64,000 nt of DNA from Siphonodentalium dalli (taxonomy: Eukaryota; Mollusca; Scaphopoda; Gadilida; Siphonodentaliidae). This document shows positions 61,901 through 64,000 of this stretch, one piece after another. The stretch covers positions 99,222,782 to 99,286,781 of the forward strand of contig CP136067.1 in the NCBI GenBank assembly GCA_032622095.1, written 5' to 3'. The position numbers and the translations under genes were made by a program. The number at the start of each line of letters is the position of its first letter. Position 1 is the first letter of the stretch. A model generated the notes under the pieces. It was not told the origin of the DNA, made no database searches, and saw nothing but the letters and a program-made list of their open reading frames with translations.

Positions 61901-64000
61901 TACTGCTAGAGTACACTTGACACTTAGTGTGACAATGTGTCTTTTGCCAACCGTGGTTGCTACTGTTATAAAAGTTGTTGTATCCATTGTATGTGGTGGT
62001 GCTTACATGCTTTCAGTTCATTAACGTGAGATCAAAGAAAGAAGATCTGTTTTTATTTGGTTTCTGTATGAAAATTCAATGTTCCTGCTTGTTGTCTCAA
62101 GTGCAAGGAAATAGCTAGTTTTCAGTGATGAACATCAAAATTTTCTTCTGACAGGGCGGCGGATATGTGCTTCCTAAATACGGCCACATTCCCCCAACCC
62201 CCTAGCGGAAACCCTGGCTATCCCGCACAGTGGACTAGCGTCACCAAATTCATCCTCTGGGAACCTCATTCTGCTTAGGCCTCAACTTCTATGAGAGACC
62301 TAGAATCGGATTGAAGTTCCACTTTTGAAGTTCGTGATGTTCACCCATTAGTCACCTTGATTATGTATTTTATCTTCTGCAAATTAGGGGTTATATAGCA
62401 ACTGAAAAGGGGAAAAGTTACTAAAAAATAATGTTAATTTGAGACTTTAGATACTTCCCAGAAGATGAGGCCTAAGCAGAACTGCTATGGGAGACCTGTT
62501 ATCAGATTGAAGTTCCCCAGTTGAAGTTGGTGATTTTCACCCATTACTCACCTCAATCATGCATTTTCTCTTCTGCAAATTAGGGGATATAGAAACTGAA
62601 GAGAAGGGAAAAAGTAACTAAACACAATGTTAATTTGAGATTATATTAATGTCAGACACATTGTTTCCAGGCATGCACCTAATTGATACGTGAATTAACT
62701 CACAAATGTTTAATAGGTAACCCACAGGGAGCCTCACATCAATGGGAGATTTAAACATTATACCGCGGGTTTTTTCTCACTTTTAGGTGAAGTGTTCATG
62801 TCACTCATATGAATCTGATGTATTAGGCTGTAACATCACCCACTCGTATTGGGAGATTTCAAAATTATACTACAGGGTGTTGATATCTGAGTCTGTCTGA
62901 AGTATTATGCTGTGTCGTCACTCATACTAGAGATGTCGACATTCTTGGGGGGGGGGGGCATTACACCATTATACCGCAGGGAGTATTTCTCACCTTTGGG
63001 TGGAATGATGTTGATATCGGAATCTGATGTATTAGGCTGTGTCTTCACTCATCCTGGGGATGTCAACATTCTATTGTGGGGGGGGGGGGGGCATTGGGGG
63101 AATTCAACATTATACCGCAGGGAGTATTTCTGACCTTTGGGTGGAGTGGTGTTGATATCTGAAATATTAGGCCATGATGTCACTCATACTGGAGATGTTG
63201 ACAATCTATTGTGGGGGGGGCATTGGGAAATTTCAACATTATATAATGTGGAGGGGGGGGTATTTCTCAACTTTGGGTGGAGTGGTGTTGACATCTGAGT
63301 CTGACATATTAGGCTGTGAAGTCACTCATACTGGAGATGTTGACATACTATTGTGTGGGGGGCATTGGGAGATTTCAGCATTATGCAGTGGGGCATTTCT
63401 TACCTAGGGTGGAATGTTGATATCTGAATCTACCACATTAGGCTGTGTCGTCACTCATACTGGGGATGTAAATATTTTATTGTGGGGGGGGGGGGGGGGG
63501 GGGCATTGGCTGATTTCAACATTATACTGTGGTGACGTCACTTATACTGCAGATTTTTACATTCTATTGTGGGGAGAGTGTTGGGAGATTTCAACATTAT
63601 ACCATATTTCTCACCTTTGGGTGGAGTGGTGTTGATATCTGAATGTATTTCAACATATACCATACAGTAATGCCCTAATTAATCGACTCCTTAACCACAG
63701 CAGGATTTAGTCGGAAATATGGCTTGTTGCCATTCATCGGAAAGCTCTCACTGAGAGCTTTCCAATGAATGGCAAAGCGCCATATTTCTGACTAAATCCT
63801 GAAAAATTACCCATATTTCTGCTGTGGTTAAGGAGTCGATTATTTAGGGCATTACTTACTTAGAGCTTTCCGATGAATGGCAACAAGCCATTCATCCGAC
63901 TAAATCCTGAAAAATTAACCATTCTGCTGTGGTTAAGGAGTCGATTATATATGGCATTATTGTATTTCTCACCTTTGGGTGGAGTGGTGTTGATATCTGA
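16850..64000 (-). CDS. C2CD5: C2CD5 (CDP138) ortholog, multi-exon gene, partial at both ends
   Basis: Nineteen exons (e1-e19, listed separately) can be joined in one frame on the minus strand, about 2,028 coding bases (some 676 codons) across 47 kb. Seen: blocks closely matching vertebrate C2CD5 as I remember it, in the same order, including EYPFFTMKSFPPGF, NPDEPETRDAWWAEIR, PVPDVLFTTID, KAEANAKEIS, NGLFGLKMNITVGES, TATGVYLAALP, SDLDLSGGTKDA, TPLSFIPGGK, FFIRETTSLRE and AHVAALGGNAV. Known of the family: an N-terminal Ca2+-dependent lipid-binding C2 domain followed by YbjQ-like repeats; the mammalian protein is an AKT2 substrate acting in GLUT4 vesicle traffic. Inferred: a membrane-traffic role here. 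Differences: about 35 extra residues in e4 before the Cys knuckle, and a much shorter linker between e15 and e18 than in human. The C2 domain and the stop codon are not in view. Confidence 0.93.
16997..17990 (-). repeat. Acceptor-derived minisatellite of e19, ~59-bp unit, ~17 copies
   Basis: On the minus strand each unit holds the intron end ATGTGTTACAG, the first e19 bases (TGCGGGGGAGAGAA or variants such as TCCGGCGAAGAGAA) and about 35 bp of AT-rich intron. It ends exactly at the real acceptor. Some units keep the exon start almost unchanged, others vary at 4-5 positions. This is the clearest acceptor-side array in the window. Confidence 0.95.
17991..18890. other. Intron sequence, nothing recognised
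   Basis: Upstream of the e19 array. No splice-flanked open frame and no repeat copy identified. Confidence 0.45.
18891..19620. repeat. Dispersed repeat shared with 52.7 kb, copy 1
   Basis: Starts AAAGGGACGGGCAACCTTTG and shares long stretches with the 52676 copy (CTACAACTTACAACTCAC, AGTTGTAAAAC-like segment, GGTGTGATTTGAA). Copy 1 includes about 110 bp after GTTATAATT that copy 2 lacks. Type unknown. Confidence 0.65.
19858..21545 (-). mobile_element. Family J element, inverse orientation, diverged units
   Basis: Starts AAGTGTCAATGAAGCTCAAC and ends AAAGTTGAGCTAAAAAC, inverse of the 8.8-kb copy. About 10 units with GATCCATATGAAGTTTGGTG and CCAAGATGGCCACTGGCGGC. An internal AAGTGTCAATGACACTGAGC end at 20750 suggests at least one nested or duplicated copy. 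Related units continue to 21830. Confidence 0.72.
22108..22357 (-). repeat. Donor-derived minisatellite of e18, distal part, 37-bp unit
   Basis: About seven copies. On the minus strand a unit reads ACGTCACTGCGAGAGGCAG then GTATTTATTATAGAAACC, i.e. the last bases of e18 (ACGTCACTACGAGAG) plus its donor and intron start. Here the GC donor of the exon has become GCAG|GTATTT. The array is split from its proximal part by a 1.55-kb TIR element. Confidence 0.9.
22358..23910. mobile_element. TIR DNA element, ~1.55 kb, inserted in the e18 array
   Basis: Imperfect terminal inverted repeats of about 55 bp: left 22358-22412 (core CCCGTTTATATATAACCAT) and right 23855-23910 (core ATGGTTATATATAAACGGG). The interior has short C/G runs and no recognisable transposase, so it is probably non-autonomous. 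Both flanks are e18 array units, so it inserted after the array existed. A clear target duplication was not resolved. Confidence 0.75.
23911..24039 (-). repeat. Donor-derived minisatellite of e18, proximal part
   Basis: Three to four 37-bp copies between the TIR element and the real e18 donor. Copies next to the exon keep GCAAGTATT like the exon itself. Confidence 0.88.
24040..24162 (-). CDS. C2CD5: C2CD5 e18: C-terminal YbjQ-like repeat, first half; GC donor
   Basis: 123 bases, phase 0 in and out, 41 residues: VKRSYTGIELTPLSFIPGGK then VEKYLGSYNFFFIRETTSLR and E. Acceptor ATTTTACAG. Matches human TPLSYIPGGKIVRYLG and FFIRETTSLRE. The frame join to e19 (SLRE-CGGENGF against human SLREEGGVSGF) requires the exon to end at GAGAG, so the donor is GC (AG|GCAAGT). 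Tandem copies of its junctions lie on both sides. Confidence 0.95.
24185..25060 (-). repeat. Degraded acceptor-side copies of e18
   Basis: At least four pieces (about 24190-24260, 24785-24835, 24845-24930, 24985-25050) repeat the e18 acceptor and first codons. The best, at 24985-25050, reads TGAAGCGATTATACACTAG on the minus strand and translates to VKRLYTSIDL, like VKRSYTGIEL of the real exon. A separate TTAA-bounded element (24285-24767) interrupts them. Confidence 0.75.
24285..24767. mobile_element. TTAA-bounded TIR element with strong hairpin
   Basis: Flanked by TTAA on both sides; ends AGGCCCACTTAATTT and AAATTAAATGAGCCT are inverted repeats. The interior holds a near-perfect hairpin at 24478-24536 (arms AATGGAAGGGGAATAACTCT). 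No coding capacity. TTAA targets fit piggyBac-type mobilisation (inference). Confidence 0.7.
25090..26345. repeat. ~157-bp tandem array, 7 copies
   Basis: Units share CCATAACTCCGG, AATTCGGACAAACCTGGTTTTC, ATATACCAAATATTG and GAGTTATCGCGCTAACGGTG. The unit resembles single copies at 34.1-34.3 kb and the array at 48.5-49.4 kb, so it is a dispersed TE-type repeat, not derived from an exon. The right end runs into CCGCCTGCCCG, like the end of the 48.5-kb array. Confidence 0.85.
26542..26708. mobile_element. Family A MITE, internally deleted
   Basis: Left arm complete; right arm lacks about 50 bp between GAAAGTTCTCGGGG and AAAAGTTACCC. TA flanks. Confidence 0.84.
26870..26922 (-). CDS. C2CD5: C2CD5 e17: short linker exon (tentative)
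   Basis: 53 bases, phase 1 in, phase 0 out. Acceptor CATTTTTTCAG, donor ATGATG|GTAAGA. Encodes KTSKSESSMKKTSQTMM after a split Ala. No homology is recognised; it may be alternatively used. Its phase is what e18 needs, which is the main argument for it. Confidence 0.65.
27082..27340. mobile_element. Family C element
   Basis: TTAACCCTTCGATGACTGGA to CATGTTATGAAAGGG with two hairpins separated by TTTACCTTGACCTTGTAAG. Upstream (27010-27081) is a family K fragment. Confidence 0.82.
27765..28030. repeat. Family L dispersed repeat, copy 1
   Basis: GTTCAAGCTACCATACTAAG, ATCGTTTGCGGCAGTTCAAA, TTGAAAATTTCCATGG, all matched in order in 45137-45800. No coding recognised. Confidence 0.65.
28040..28140 (-). 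repeat. Partial copies of the e16 donor end
   Basis: Two short segments (about 28064-28098 and 28106-28140) repeat the e16 3' part (minus strand ATGATGTTTGACATGGAG and similar) downstream of the real donor, with 1-3 changes each. Too few copies to call an array. Confidence 0.7.
28141..28233 (-). CDS. C2CD5: C2CD5 e16: linker exon
   Basis: 93 bases, phase 1 in and out. Acceptor GTTTTCCAG, donor CTATAG|GTAAGT. Ser-rich then acidic: SGSSVQSSSGGSERED then MMFDMEGVAESLAI. I do not recognise this segment; it falls in the linker that is variable in vertebrates. Support is splice sites, open frame and phase continuity with e15 and e17. Partial copies of its donor end lie just downstream. Confidence 0.75.
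28346..28430. mobile_element. Family B fragment
   Basis: Left end only, TAATAGTGTCTGTCATTTGC to GATGCTATCCCGCTATCA. Confidence 0.75.
28660..28849 (-). CDS. C2CD5: C2CD5 e15: RLCFKLRKMTPC block
   Basis: 190 bases, phase 0 in, phase 1 out. Acceptor GTTTTCAG, donor AACGG|GTGAGT. The 63 residues begin RLCFKLRKMTPCVICCLDY and continue IPDDDELQVTLCGLCVAM, matching human SLYFKLRSMIPCCLCHVNF and LPEDELIQVTVTAVAI. The Cys-rich CVICC is a diverged form of the human PCCLC. The tail (LLELPFIHKHILRT) is not recognised. Confidence 0.95.
29105..29240. mobile_element. Family B fragment
   Basis: One hairpin (GTGAATTTAGTGATGATC / GATAGCGTCACTAAATTCAC) and the right end AATTACAGACACACTATATC. Confidence 0.78.
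29612..29698 (-). CDS. C2CD5: C2CD5 e14
   Basis: 87 bases, phase 0 in and out, 29 residues: QFSQVWKGDIDHSTFKNKDI then SDLFDKLLR. Acceptor TCTATTGCAG, donor TTACGA|GTGAGT. Equivalent to human MFTSVRVIRL...LNKNFNDLCENLLK. Sequence identity is modest, but phase, order and the join LLR-RLCFKLR to e15 are right. Confidence 0.9.
29878..31592 (-). repeat. Donor-derived minisatellite of e13, 53-bp unit, ~33 copies
   Basis: Each unit on the minus strand reads TACCAGTGAATTACCTCAAT then TACAACTGTATTCTACAG|GTAATAATAAT. That is the last ~35 coding bases of e13, its donor, and a variable (ATA)n spacer. The first copy is the exon. A block of variants at about 30460-30815 recurs in the same order at 30877-31225. 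Confidence 0.96.
31593..31718 (-). CDS. C2CD5: C2CD5 e13: VDDAKD to CNTHHIP block
   Basis: 126 bases, phase 0 in and out, 42 residues. Acceptor CTGTTTACAG, donor TCTACAG|GTAATA. Reads VDDAKDESISLVLRDK then IPEGFEICNTHHIP and ends NYNCILQ, aligning with human IDDTDAMEDVHSLL and PPPSGFYSCNTEIMP. The alignment into e14 fits best if this first donor is used and not one of the many identical-looking donors in the array beyond it. Confidence 0.94.
31749..32300. mobile_element. Family F element, left part
   Basis: TTAGGCTAAAAAAAATATGA then GGAATCAATGAGGGAGGGAC, followed by about 500 bp also found in 60452-61102 (CTAGTAATAGTCAGATAATG, GGGATTACCTATAATG). The right TIR was not seen. Confidence 0.65.
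32301..33594. other. Intron between e12 and e13, unassigned part
   Basis: Open stretches up to 99 codons on both strands around 33.0-33.5 kb overlap one another and show no recognisable protein. No good acceptor/donor pair with the phase required between e12 and e13 was noticed. Confidence 0.4.
33595..33984. mobile_element. Family C element, GTCGACC subfamily
   Basis: TTAACCCTTTACCCAACAGA to TTTATTGGGTAAAGGGTTAA. Two hairpins are joined by an A/T spacer and also pair with each other (GTCGACCATAGGTCGCC in inverted order). Nearly identical to 37341-37741. Confidence 0.88.
34010..34095. repeat. 26-bp tandem repeat, 3 copies
   Basis: GCTAGGGCGTGGTAAAATAT repeated at about 34017, 34043 and 34070. 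The only short-unit tandem repeat between e12 and e13 that shows no link to an exon. Confidence 0.85.
34371..34800. mobile_element. Family B element, long form
   Basis: Left end GAATTTAGTGTGCCTGTCAT, both hairpins and the full interior; the right end is truncated after CTCATTCTGCAAGACA. It ends about 65 bp from the e12 donor. Confidence 0.83.
34866..34979 (-). CDS. C2CD5: C2CD5 e12: acidic linker and SDLDLSGG block
   Basis: 114 bases, phase 0 in and out, 38 residues. Acceptor TTCCTGTAG, donor CTTGAG|GTGAGT. An acidic run (DDSEDEVSDLDLS) leads into GGTKDATFILE, matching human SSDEVTELDLSHGKKDAFVLE. The Ser-rich stretch that precedes this block in human is shorter here. Confidence 0.95.
34984..35653. 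other. Intron between e11 and e12, unassigned part
   Basis: AT-rich with poly-T and poly-A runs; no repeats or exons seen. Confidence 0.45.
35654..35969. mobile_element. Family C element
   Basis: TTAACCCTTTCATGAAGGAA to CCAATCATGGAAGGGTTAA with two to three hairpins; both TTAA tetramers intact. Confidence 0.85.
36026..36124 (-). CDS. C2CD5: C2CD5 e11: predicted helical segment
   Basis: 99 bases, phase 0 in and out, 33 residues including ENHYLRELQQKIDDAFLKN and REAYDIQLS. Acceptor GTCATATAG, donor CTGTCG|GTAAGT. Corresponds to human HISHMQKKINDTIAKNKELYEI. The charged heptad-like pattern suggests an alpha helix or coiled coil. Confidence 0.94.
36290..36375. mobile_element. Family B fragment
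   Basis: Left end AGTAAAGTGTGCCTATCATT through GTGACGCTATCCTGCATAGC. Confidence 0.75.
36567..36629 (-). CDS. C2CD5: C2CD5 e10: TATGVYLAALP block
   Basis: 63 bases, phase 0 in and out, 21 residues: TATGVYLAALP followed by a short variable tail ending KLSVQ. Acceptor ATTTTCAG, donor GTTCAG|GTATGT. Follows e9 exactly as SATGVYLAALP follows GLA in human. A single extra copy of its acceptor half lies upstream at 36.70-36.81 kb. Confidence 0.96.
36583..36815 (-). repeat. Two-copy duplication of the e10 acceptor half
   Basis: 36583-36692 (inside and upstream of real e10) and about 36703-36815 are near-identical copies, offset 119 bp. The extra copy has its own acceptor ATTTTCAG followed by ACGGCGACGGGAGTATATC. 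It keeps about 50 exon bases and lacks the e10 donor. Confidence 0.9.
37142..37216 (-). CDS. C2CD5: C2CD5 e9: NGLFGLKMNITVGE block
   Basis: 75 bases, phase 0 in and out, 25 residues starting IRCMNGLFGLKMN and ending GESMLLGVA. Acceptor CTTTCAG, donor GTTGCA|GTAAGT. Matches human GMNALFGLRIQITVGENMLMGLA. No array was seen at either junction. Confidence 0.96.
37341..37741. mobile_element. Family C element, GTCGACC subfamily
   Basis: 401 bp, TTAA to TTAA, close match to the 33.6-kb copy including the GGCCGGTTTTGGCCGGTTTG end. The similarity suggests recent movement. Confidence 0.88.
37742..38454. other. Intron between e8 and e9, unassigned part
   Basis: No recognised repeat or exon. The sequence around 37800-37930 is somewhat GC-richer than its surroundings. 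Confidence 0.4.
38455..38840. mobile_element. Family B element
   Basis: GTAATAGTGTGTCTGGCATT left end, first hairpin, interior with TTTTTAGTTACTTTTTCCC, second hairpin ending CTCTGGACCTCATTCTCC. Confidence 0.8.
39054..39510. mobile_element. 457-bp near-perfect palindrome with TTAA flanks
   Basis: Arms of about 220 bp (AGGTACTCAATCC ... AACTCTAAAATCAAATGG) fold onto each other with few mismatches around a short loop near 39281. TTAA at 39050-39053 and 39511-39514. A foldback MITE. Confidence 0.85.
39585..40266 (-). repeat. Donor-derived minisatellite of e8, 73-bp unit, ~5 copies
   Basis: Units on the minus strand contain TTATAATAAGCTACAG|GTAAGTCTTA, which is the e8 end (AATAAGCTACGG) and donor, plus intron. 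Four regular copies lie at 40003-40266; an older one at 39585-39625 is cut off by the insertion at 39626-39990. Copies have CTACAG or CTACGG before the donor. Confidence 0.93.
39626..39990. mobile_element. Insertion inside the e8 array
   Basis: About 365 bp of unrelated sequence splitting the array. It holds a strong hairpin at 39686-39721 (arms AAGAAACGAGTGCGCG) and dyads around TGACGTAAC. Ends are not resolved, so family and mechanism are unknown. Confidence 0.5.
40267..40320 (-). CDS. C2CD5: C2CD5 e8: LPFMEFELH block
   Basis: 54 bases, phase 0 in and out, 18 residues TLPFMEFELHKQLYNKLR. Acceptor ATATTTGCAG, donor CTACGG|GTAAGT. Colinear with human LLPFMEYEVHTQLMNKLK. The end of the exon and its donor are repeated in the 73-bp array just downstream. 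Confidence 0.96.
40362..40839. mobile_element. Two adjacent family C elements
   Basis: 40362-40573 (TTAACCCTTCCATTACTGGA to CGTGAAAGGGTTA) and 40584-40839 (TTAATCCTTTCATGGGAATC to CCAATTATGGAAGAATTAA), in opposite orientation, about 40 bp upstream of e8. Confidence 0.82.
41200..41581. mobile_element. Family A MITE interrupted by ~260 bp
   Basis: Left arm 41200-41287 and remnant 41550-41581 enclose unrelated sequence (41288-41549) starting TACCGGGTATAACTCC. A TTGC tetramer occurs at both edges of the insert, a possible 4-bp target duplication. The right arm is deleted. Confidence 0.65.
41725..43158. mobile_element. Family F element, 1.43 kb
   Basis: Inverted ends AGGCCAAAAAAAAGAAAAG...TATTCTCGGGC and GCCCGAGAATCAAAAACC...TGTTTGGCCT. 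After the left end comes TTTGAGAATCGATGAGGGAG. The interior differs from the 60-kb copy. An unrecognised open stretch of 117 codons lies at 42089-42442, minus strand. Confidence 0.72.
43383..44140 (-). repeat. Donor-derived minisatellite of e7, 47-bp unit, ~16 copies
   Basis: Unit on the minus strand: CATCTGATTGGTGGT|GTAAGTTAGATTTTCACC. It parallels the e7 end ATTAGTGAT|GTAAGTTACATTGTCCCC. The donor hexamer GTAAGT is kept in nearly all units. The copies closest to the exon are the most diverged in length (extra TATAAA segment). Confidence 0.93.
44141..44198 (-). CDS. C2CD5: C2CD5 e7: KAEANAKEIS block
   Basis: 58 bases: one base completing Arg, then 19 codons VVRNIQKVKAEANAKEISD, exit phase 0. 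Acceptor TTATTTCCAG, donor GTGAT|GTAAGT. It matches the human Lys/Ala-rich helix with AEANATAIS. The donor lacks the usual AG before the junction. Its 3' end is the template of the 47-bp array. Confidence 0.95.
44667..44882. mobile_element. Family C element in a TTAA-rich target
   Basis: TTAACCCTTTCATGATGGGA to ATCATGAAAGGGTTAA. The left flank is (TTAA)n / (ATTA)n microsatellite. One inner hairpin arm is partly deleted. Confidence 0.84.
44901..45129. mobile_element. Family K element, complete copy
   Basis: TTAACCCTTTCTATGCTAAAT to ATTTAGTACAGAAAGGGTTAA, interior AATTCTGCTCTTG...CGTCTGC and CCATTCCAATGTATAC. Fragments occur at 16678-16832 (abutting the e19 donor), 21880-22107, 27010-27081 and 28435-28612. 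Confidence 0.78.
45137..45800. repeat. Family L dispersed repeat, copy 2
   Basis: Same landmarks as 27765-28030 (ATTCAAGCTACCATACTAAA, CATTGTTTGCAGCAGTTAAA, TTTAAAATTTCCATGG) with a longer middle section. Confidence 0.65.
45800..47435 (-). repeat. Donor-derived minisatellite of e6, 51-bp unit, ~26 copies
   Basis: Unit on the minus strand: CAGGTCATAGGTCGGAGTAC then GCTCATACAGGCAAG|GTTAGTAAACTAACTA. This copies the last 32 bases of e6 and the donor region. Variants AGCG/AATG/AGTG at one site alternate. A SINE (45858-46160) splits off the first copy. The 51-bp period leaves one minus-strand frame open for over 200 codons; it is not the e6 frame. Confidence 0.97.
45858..46160 (-). mobile_element. 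tRNA-derived SINE, minus strand, in the e6 array
   Basis: Same head, body and (ATTG/CAAT)n tail as the 3.7-kb copy, inverted. Flanked by a perfect 16-bp duplication CCTGCCTGTATGAGCA (45842-45857 and 46161-46176) made of array sequence. Confidence 0.92.
47436..47525 (-). CDS. C2CD5: C2CD5 e6: PVPDVLFTTID block
   Basis: 90 bases, phase 2 in and out. Acceptor ATTGTAG, donor GCAAG|GTAAGT. With the preceding AG it reads RKRPVPDVLFTTIDQPRE then LQVIGRSTLIQA, nearly colinear with human RKQKVPDVLFTTIDLP and VIGKGCLIQAR. The last ~32 bases and the donor are the template of the 51-bp array downstream. The real donor is GTAAGT while the array copies carry GTTAGT. Confidence 0.97.
47566..47690. mobile_element. 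Family B fragment
   Basis: Left end AAATAGTGTGTCTGTCATTT and one hairpin; lies about 40 bp upstream of the e6 acceptor, inside the intron. Confidence 0.78.
47933..48040. mobile_element. Half family A MITE next to the e5 donor
   Basis: A complete left arm ending at AAAGCTCTCACT, the palindrome centre, after which the right arm is missing. The break lies about 12 bp from the e5 donor. Confidence 0.85.
48053..48154 (-). CDS. C2CD5: C2CD5 e5: Cys knuckle
   Basis: 102 bases, enters with one base completing Gly and exits in phase 2 (AG|). Acceptor TTGTTTACAG, donor TTTGCAG|GTATGA. It encodes YQCSLCHVPYKQ then KLMTCAVC, i.e. C-x2-C followed by C-x2-C, corresponding to the human CGFCHIPYDE...YCYNC pair. 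Such spacing suggests a small metal-binding knuckle (inference). Half of a family A MITE lies about 12 bp downstream of the donor. Confidence 0.96.
48520..49370. repeat. ~180-bp tandem array, 4-5 copies
   Basis: Units share GGGGCATAACTCTGGTAAAA, AACTTGACCTGTGTTTTGG, ATACCAAATTTGATTG and AAAGTTATCATCCGGACAAC, ending GCCCGCCTGCCCGGACGGAC. Single diverged units follow at 49420-49700 and 49750-49920, and elsewhere at 34140-34290 and 36870-37000. Confidence 0.82.
49946..50205. mobile_element. Family C element
   Basis: AACCCTTTCAAAACGGCAGC to CCAATCATGAAAGAGTTAA with two hairpins and the TACAAGGTCAAGG spacer. Confidence 0.83.
50342..50491. mobile_element. Family C element, internally deleted
   Basis: TTAACCCTTTTATGGTGGGA to CCAGTCATGGAAGGGTTAA, 150 bp, retaining only one diverged hairpin. 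Confidence 0.82.
50694..50995. mobile_element. Family B element
   Basis: Left end GAGTTTAGTGTGCATGTCAT, hairpin GATTTAG-like arms, interior matching 14.2 kb (CTATGGGAGACATAGACTC). Right end missing near the e4 donor. Confidence 0.78.
51032..51241 (-). CDS. C2CD5: C2CD5 e4: end of YbjQ-like repeat plus insertion
   Basis: 210 bases, exit phase 2 (GG|). Acceptor TTTGTTTACAG, donor GATGG|GTATGT. The first codon is completed across the intron to Cys, giving TSI-C-DDTIILSATGT, matching the human SICEEVCILSASGTA block. After STIVN comes a stretch of about 50 residues (LERHQMDKDKDKKLF and onwards) with no counterpart that I recall in human, so the exon carries a lineage-specific extension or a diverged linker. 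Confidence 0.95.
51428..51680. mobile_element. Two family B ends with an 85-bp GAGCCCC element
   Basis: AAGCCTGCAAATAGTGTGTC at 51428 and AAGCCTACAAATAGTGTGTC at 51589 are two left ends. Between them 51451-51533 is a small inverted-repeat element (CCCATAGAGAGCCCCACA / TGTGTGAGGCTCCCTGTGGG) that recurs at 52021-52103 and in part at 62718. Confidence 0.7.
51845..52302. mobile_element. Composite palindrome: family C hairpins in a longer foldback
   Basis: Outer arms TGTGACCATATCAAATCCAG and the inverse near 52302 extend the family C GTCGACC hairpins outward by about 45 bp each side. Between the hairpins sits the GAGCCCC element (52021-52103). Ends about 110 bp from the e3 donor. Confidence 0.78.
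52412..52635 (-). CDS. C2CD5: C2CD5 e3: YbjQ-like repeat
   Basis: 224 bases, entry phase 0, exit phase 2 (TG|). Acceptor CTTTCCCAG, donor ATATG|GTAAGC. It encodes 74 residues from EYPFFTMKSFPPGF through IIHIGG, SSRSVKLL, NPDEPETRDAWWAEIR to GCHAVIGYSEQTSI. This is the most conserved segment seen and the best anchor for the C2CD5 call. The hydrophobic start, the RSVKLL block and the GCHAVIGYS strand are what is expected of a YbjQ-like fold. Confidence 0.96.
52676..53600. repeat. Dispersed repeat shared with 18.9 kb, copy 2
   Basis: Starts AAAAGGACGGTTGGCCTTTG, about 40 bp upstream of the e3 acceptor, and is interrupted by the family B element at 52903-53152. Confidence 0.65.
52903..53152. mobile_element. 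Family B element, near-perfect palindrome
   Basis: CAAGCCTTGAAATAGGGTGT to the inverse ACACTATTTCAAGGCTTG, double hairpin. It lies inside the dispersed repeat that begins at 52676. Confidence 0.85.
53665..54151. mobile_element. TTAA-bounded TIR element
   Basis: AGGGGTACTGTACTC and GTGTACAGTCTCCCT as imperfect inverted ends between TTAA tetramers; 487 bp, AT-rich, no recognised coding. Confidence 0.65.
54166..54724. mobile_element. Inverted-repeat element hosting a family C copy
   Basis: Arms ACGTCAGTGTCGACCAACCA (54166 on) and TGGTTGGCTGACACTGACGT (to 54724) face each other across the TTAA element. Without that insertion the host would be only about 90 bp. Confidence 0.65.
54221..54690. mobile_element. 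Family C-like TTAA element
   Basis: TTAAACCTTTCAGTGCCAGG to CCTGGCACTGAAAGGGTTAA with one GTCGACC hairpin and an A-rich interior. It lies inside another inverted-repeat element (54166-54724). Confidence 0.82.
54763..55025. mobile_element. Family C element next to the giant array
   Basis: TTAACCCTTCCATGACTGGA to CTGTCATGAAAGGGTTAA with two hairpins. The 64-bp array begins about 20 bp to the right. Confidence 0.85.
55045..60316 (-). repeat. Donor-derived minisatellite of e2, 64-bp unit, ~82 copies
   Basis: Unit on the minus strand: AGTCGTACAGGATGGAGTCC then GCTAACATAGATATAATG|GTTAGTTTCTTATCAA. It corresponds to the e2 end (AGTCGTACAAGATGGAGTCC...ATGATG) and donor. The middle is very homogeneous, with two main variable sites; the units nearest e2 (about 60170-60316) are most diverged and carry the exon-like GTGAGT donor, as does one further in near 58.9 kb. 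Confidence 0.98.
60317..60408 (-). CDS. C2CD5: C2CD5 e2: Ser/Gly-rich linker exon
   Basis: 92 bases, entry phase 1 and exit phase 0. Acceptor TTTTTTAG, donor ATGATG|GTGAGT. It encodes 30 residues beginning NSLTGSSGSGSAVG and ending STNIDMM. The GSGSA stretch resembles the human linker upstream of the second YbjQ-like repeat. Coding support comes mainly from splice sites, phase and position. The last ~40 coding bases and the donor are the template of the adjacent 5.2-kb array. Confidence 0.8.
60452..61102. mobile_element. Family F element, 651 bp
   Basis: Ends AGGCCAAACAAAAAAAGAGT and its inverse ACTTCTTTTTTTTTGGCCT, with ATTA on both sides. Lies about 45 bp upstream of the e2 acceptor. Confidence 0.75.
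61148..62670. mobile_element. Family B element split by a TIR transposon
   Basis: Left part 61148-61222 (AATGAGGTCCCCAGACGGTG ... GTGACGGTATCC) and right part from 62211 (GCTATCCCGCACAGTGGACT ...) rejoin into one family B copy once the 61223-62210 insertion is removed. Confidence 0.82.
61223..62210. mobile_element. hAT-like non-autonomous element
   Basis: About 988 bp with short inverted ends CAGGGTTTCCGCTA and AGCGGAAACCCTG. Flanks GGTATCCC and GCTATCCC form a near-identical 8-bp duplication overlapping the first base. End sequence and 8-bp target fit the hAT superfamily. No transposase was seen; the longest open stretch (61773-62024) is unrecognised. Confidence 0.72.
62800..63660 (-). repeat. 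Donor-derived, G-rich array of e1, ~110-130-bp unit
   Basis: Five to six diverged units. On the minus strand a good unit (about 63000-63040) reads ATCAGATTCCGATATCAAC then ATCATTCCACCCAAAG|GTGAGAAATA, i.e. the codons of SDSDIN..PPK and a donor, then CCCTGCGGTATAATG and a C-run. The plus strand therefore has G-runs of up to 20 (63484-63503). Confidence 0.85.
63665..63963. mobile_element. Family A MITE with an extra half copy
   Basis: 63665-63856 is a shortened full copy; 63861-63963 repeats the right arm once more. It sits between the e1 array and the e1 donor, so it split that array. Confidence 0.82.
63973..64000 (-). CDS. C2CD5: C2CD5 e1, 3' end (or the nearest array copy of it)
   Basis: The last 28 bases of the window, read on the minus strand, give SDINTTPPK plus one base, then the donor GTGAGA. 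The one-base overhang joins e2 (GT AAC...) to give PPKGNSLTG. This resembles the human linker around SDTDLSLTPK as I recall it. Copies of the same junction form an array at 62.8-63.65 kb, so this could be the real exon or one more copy. The bases beyond 64000 decide. Confidence 0.5.
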
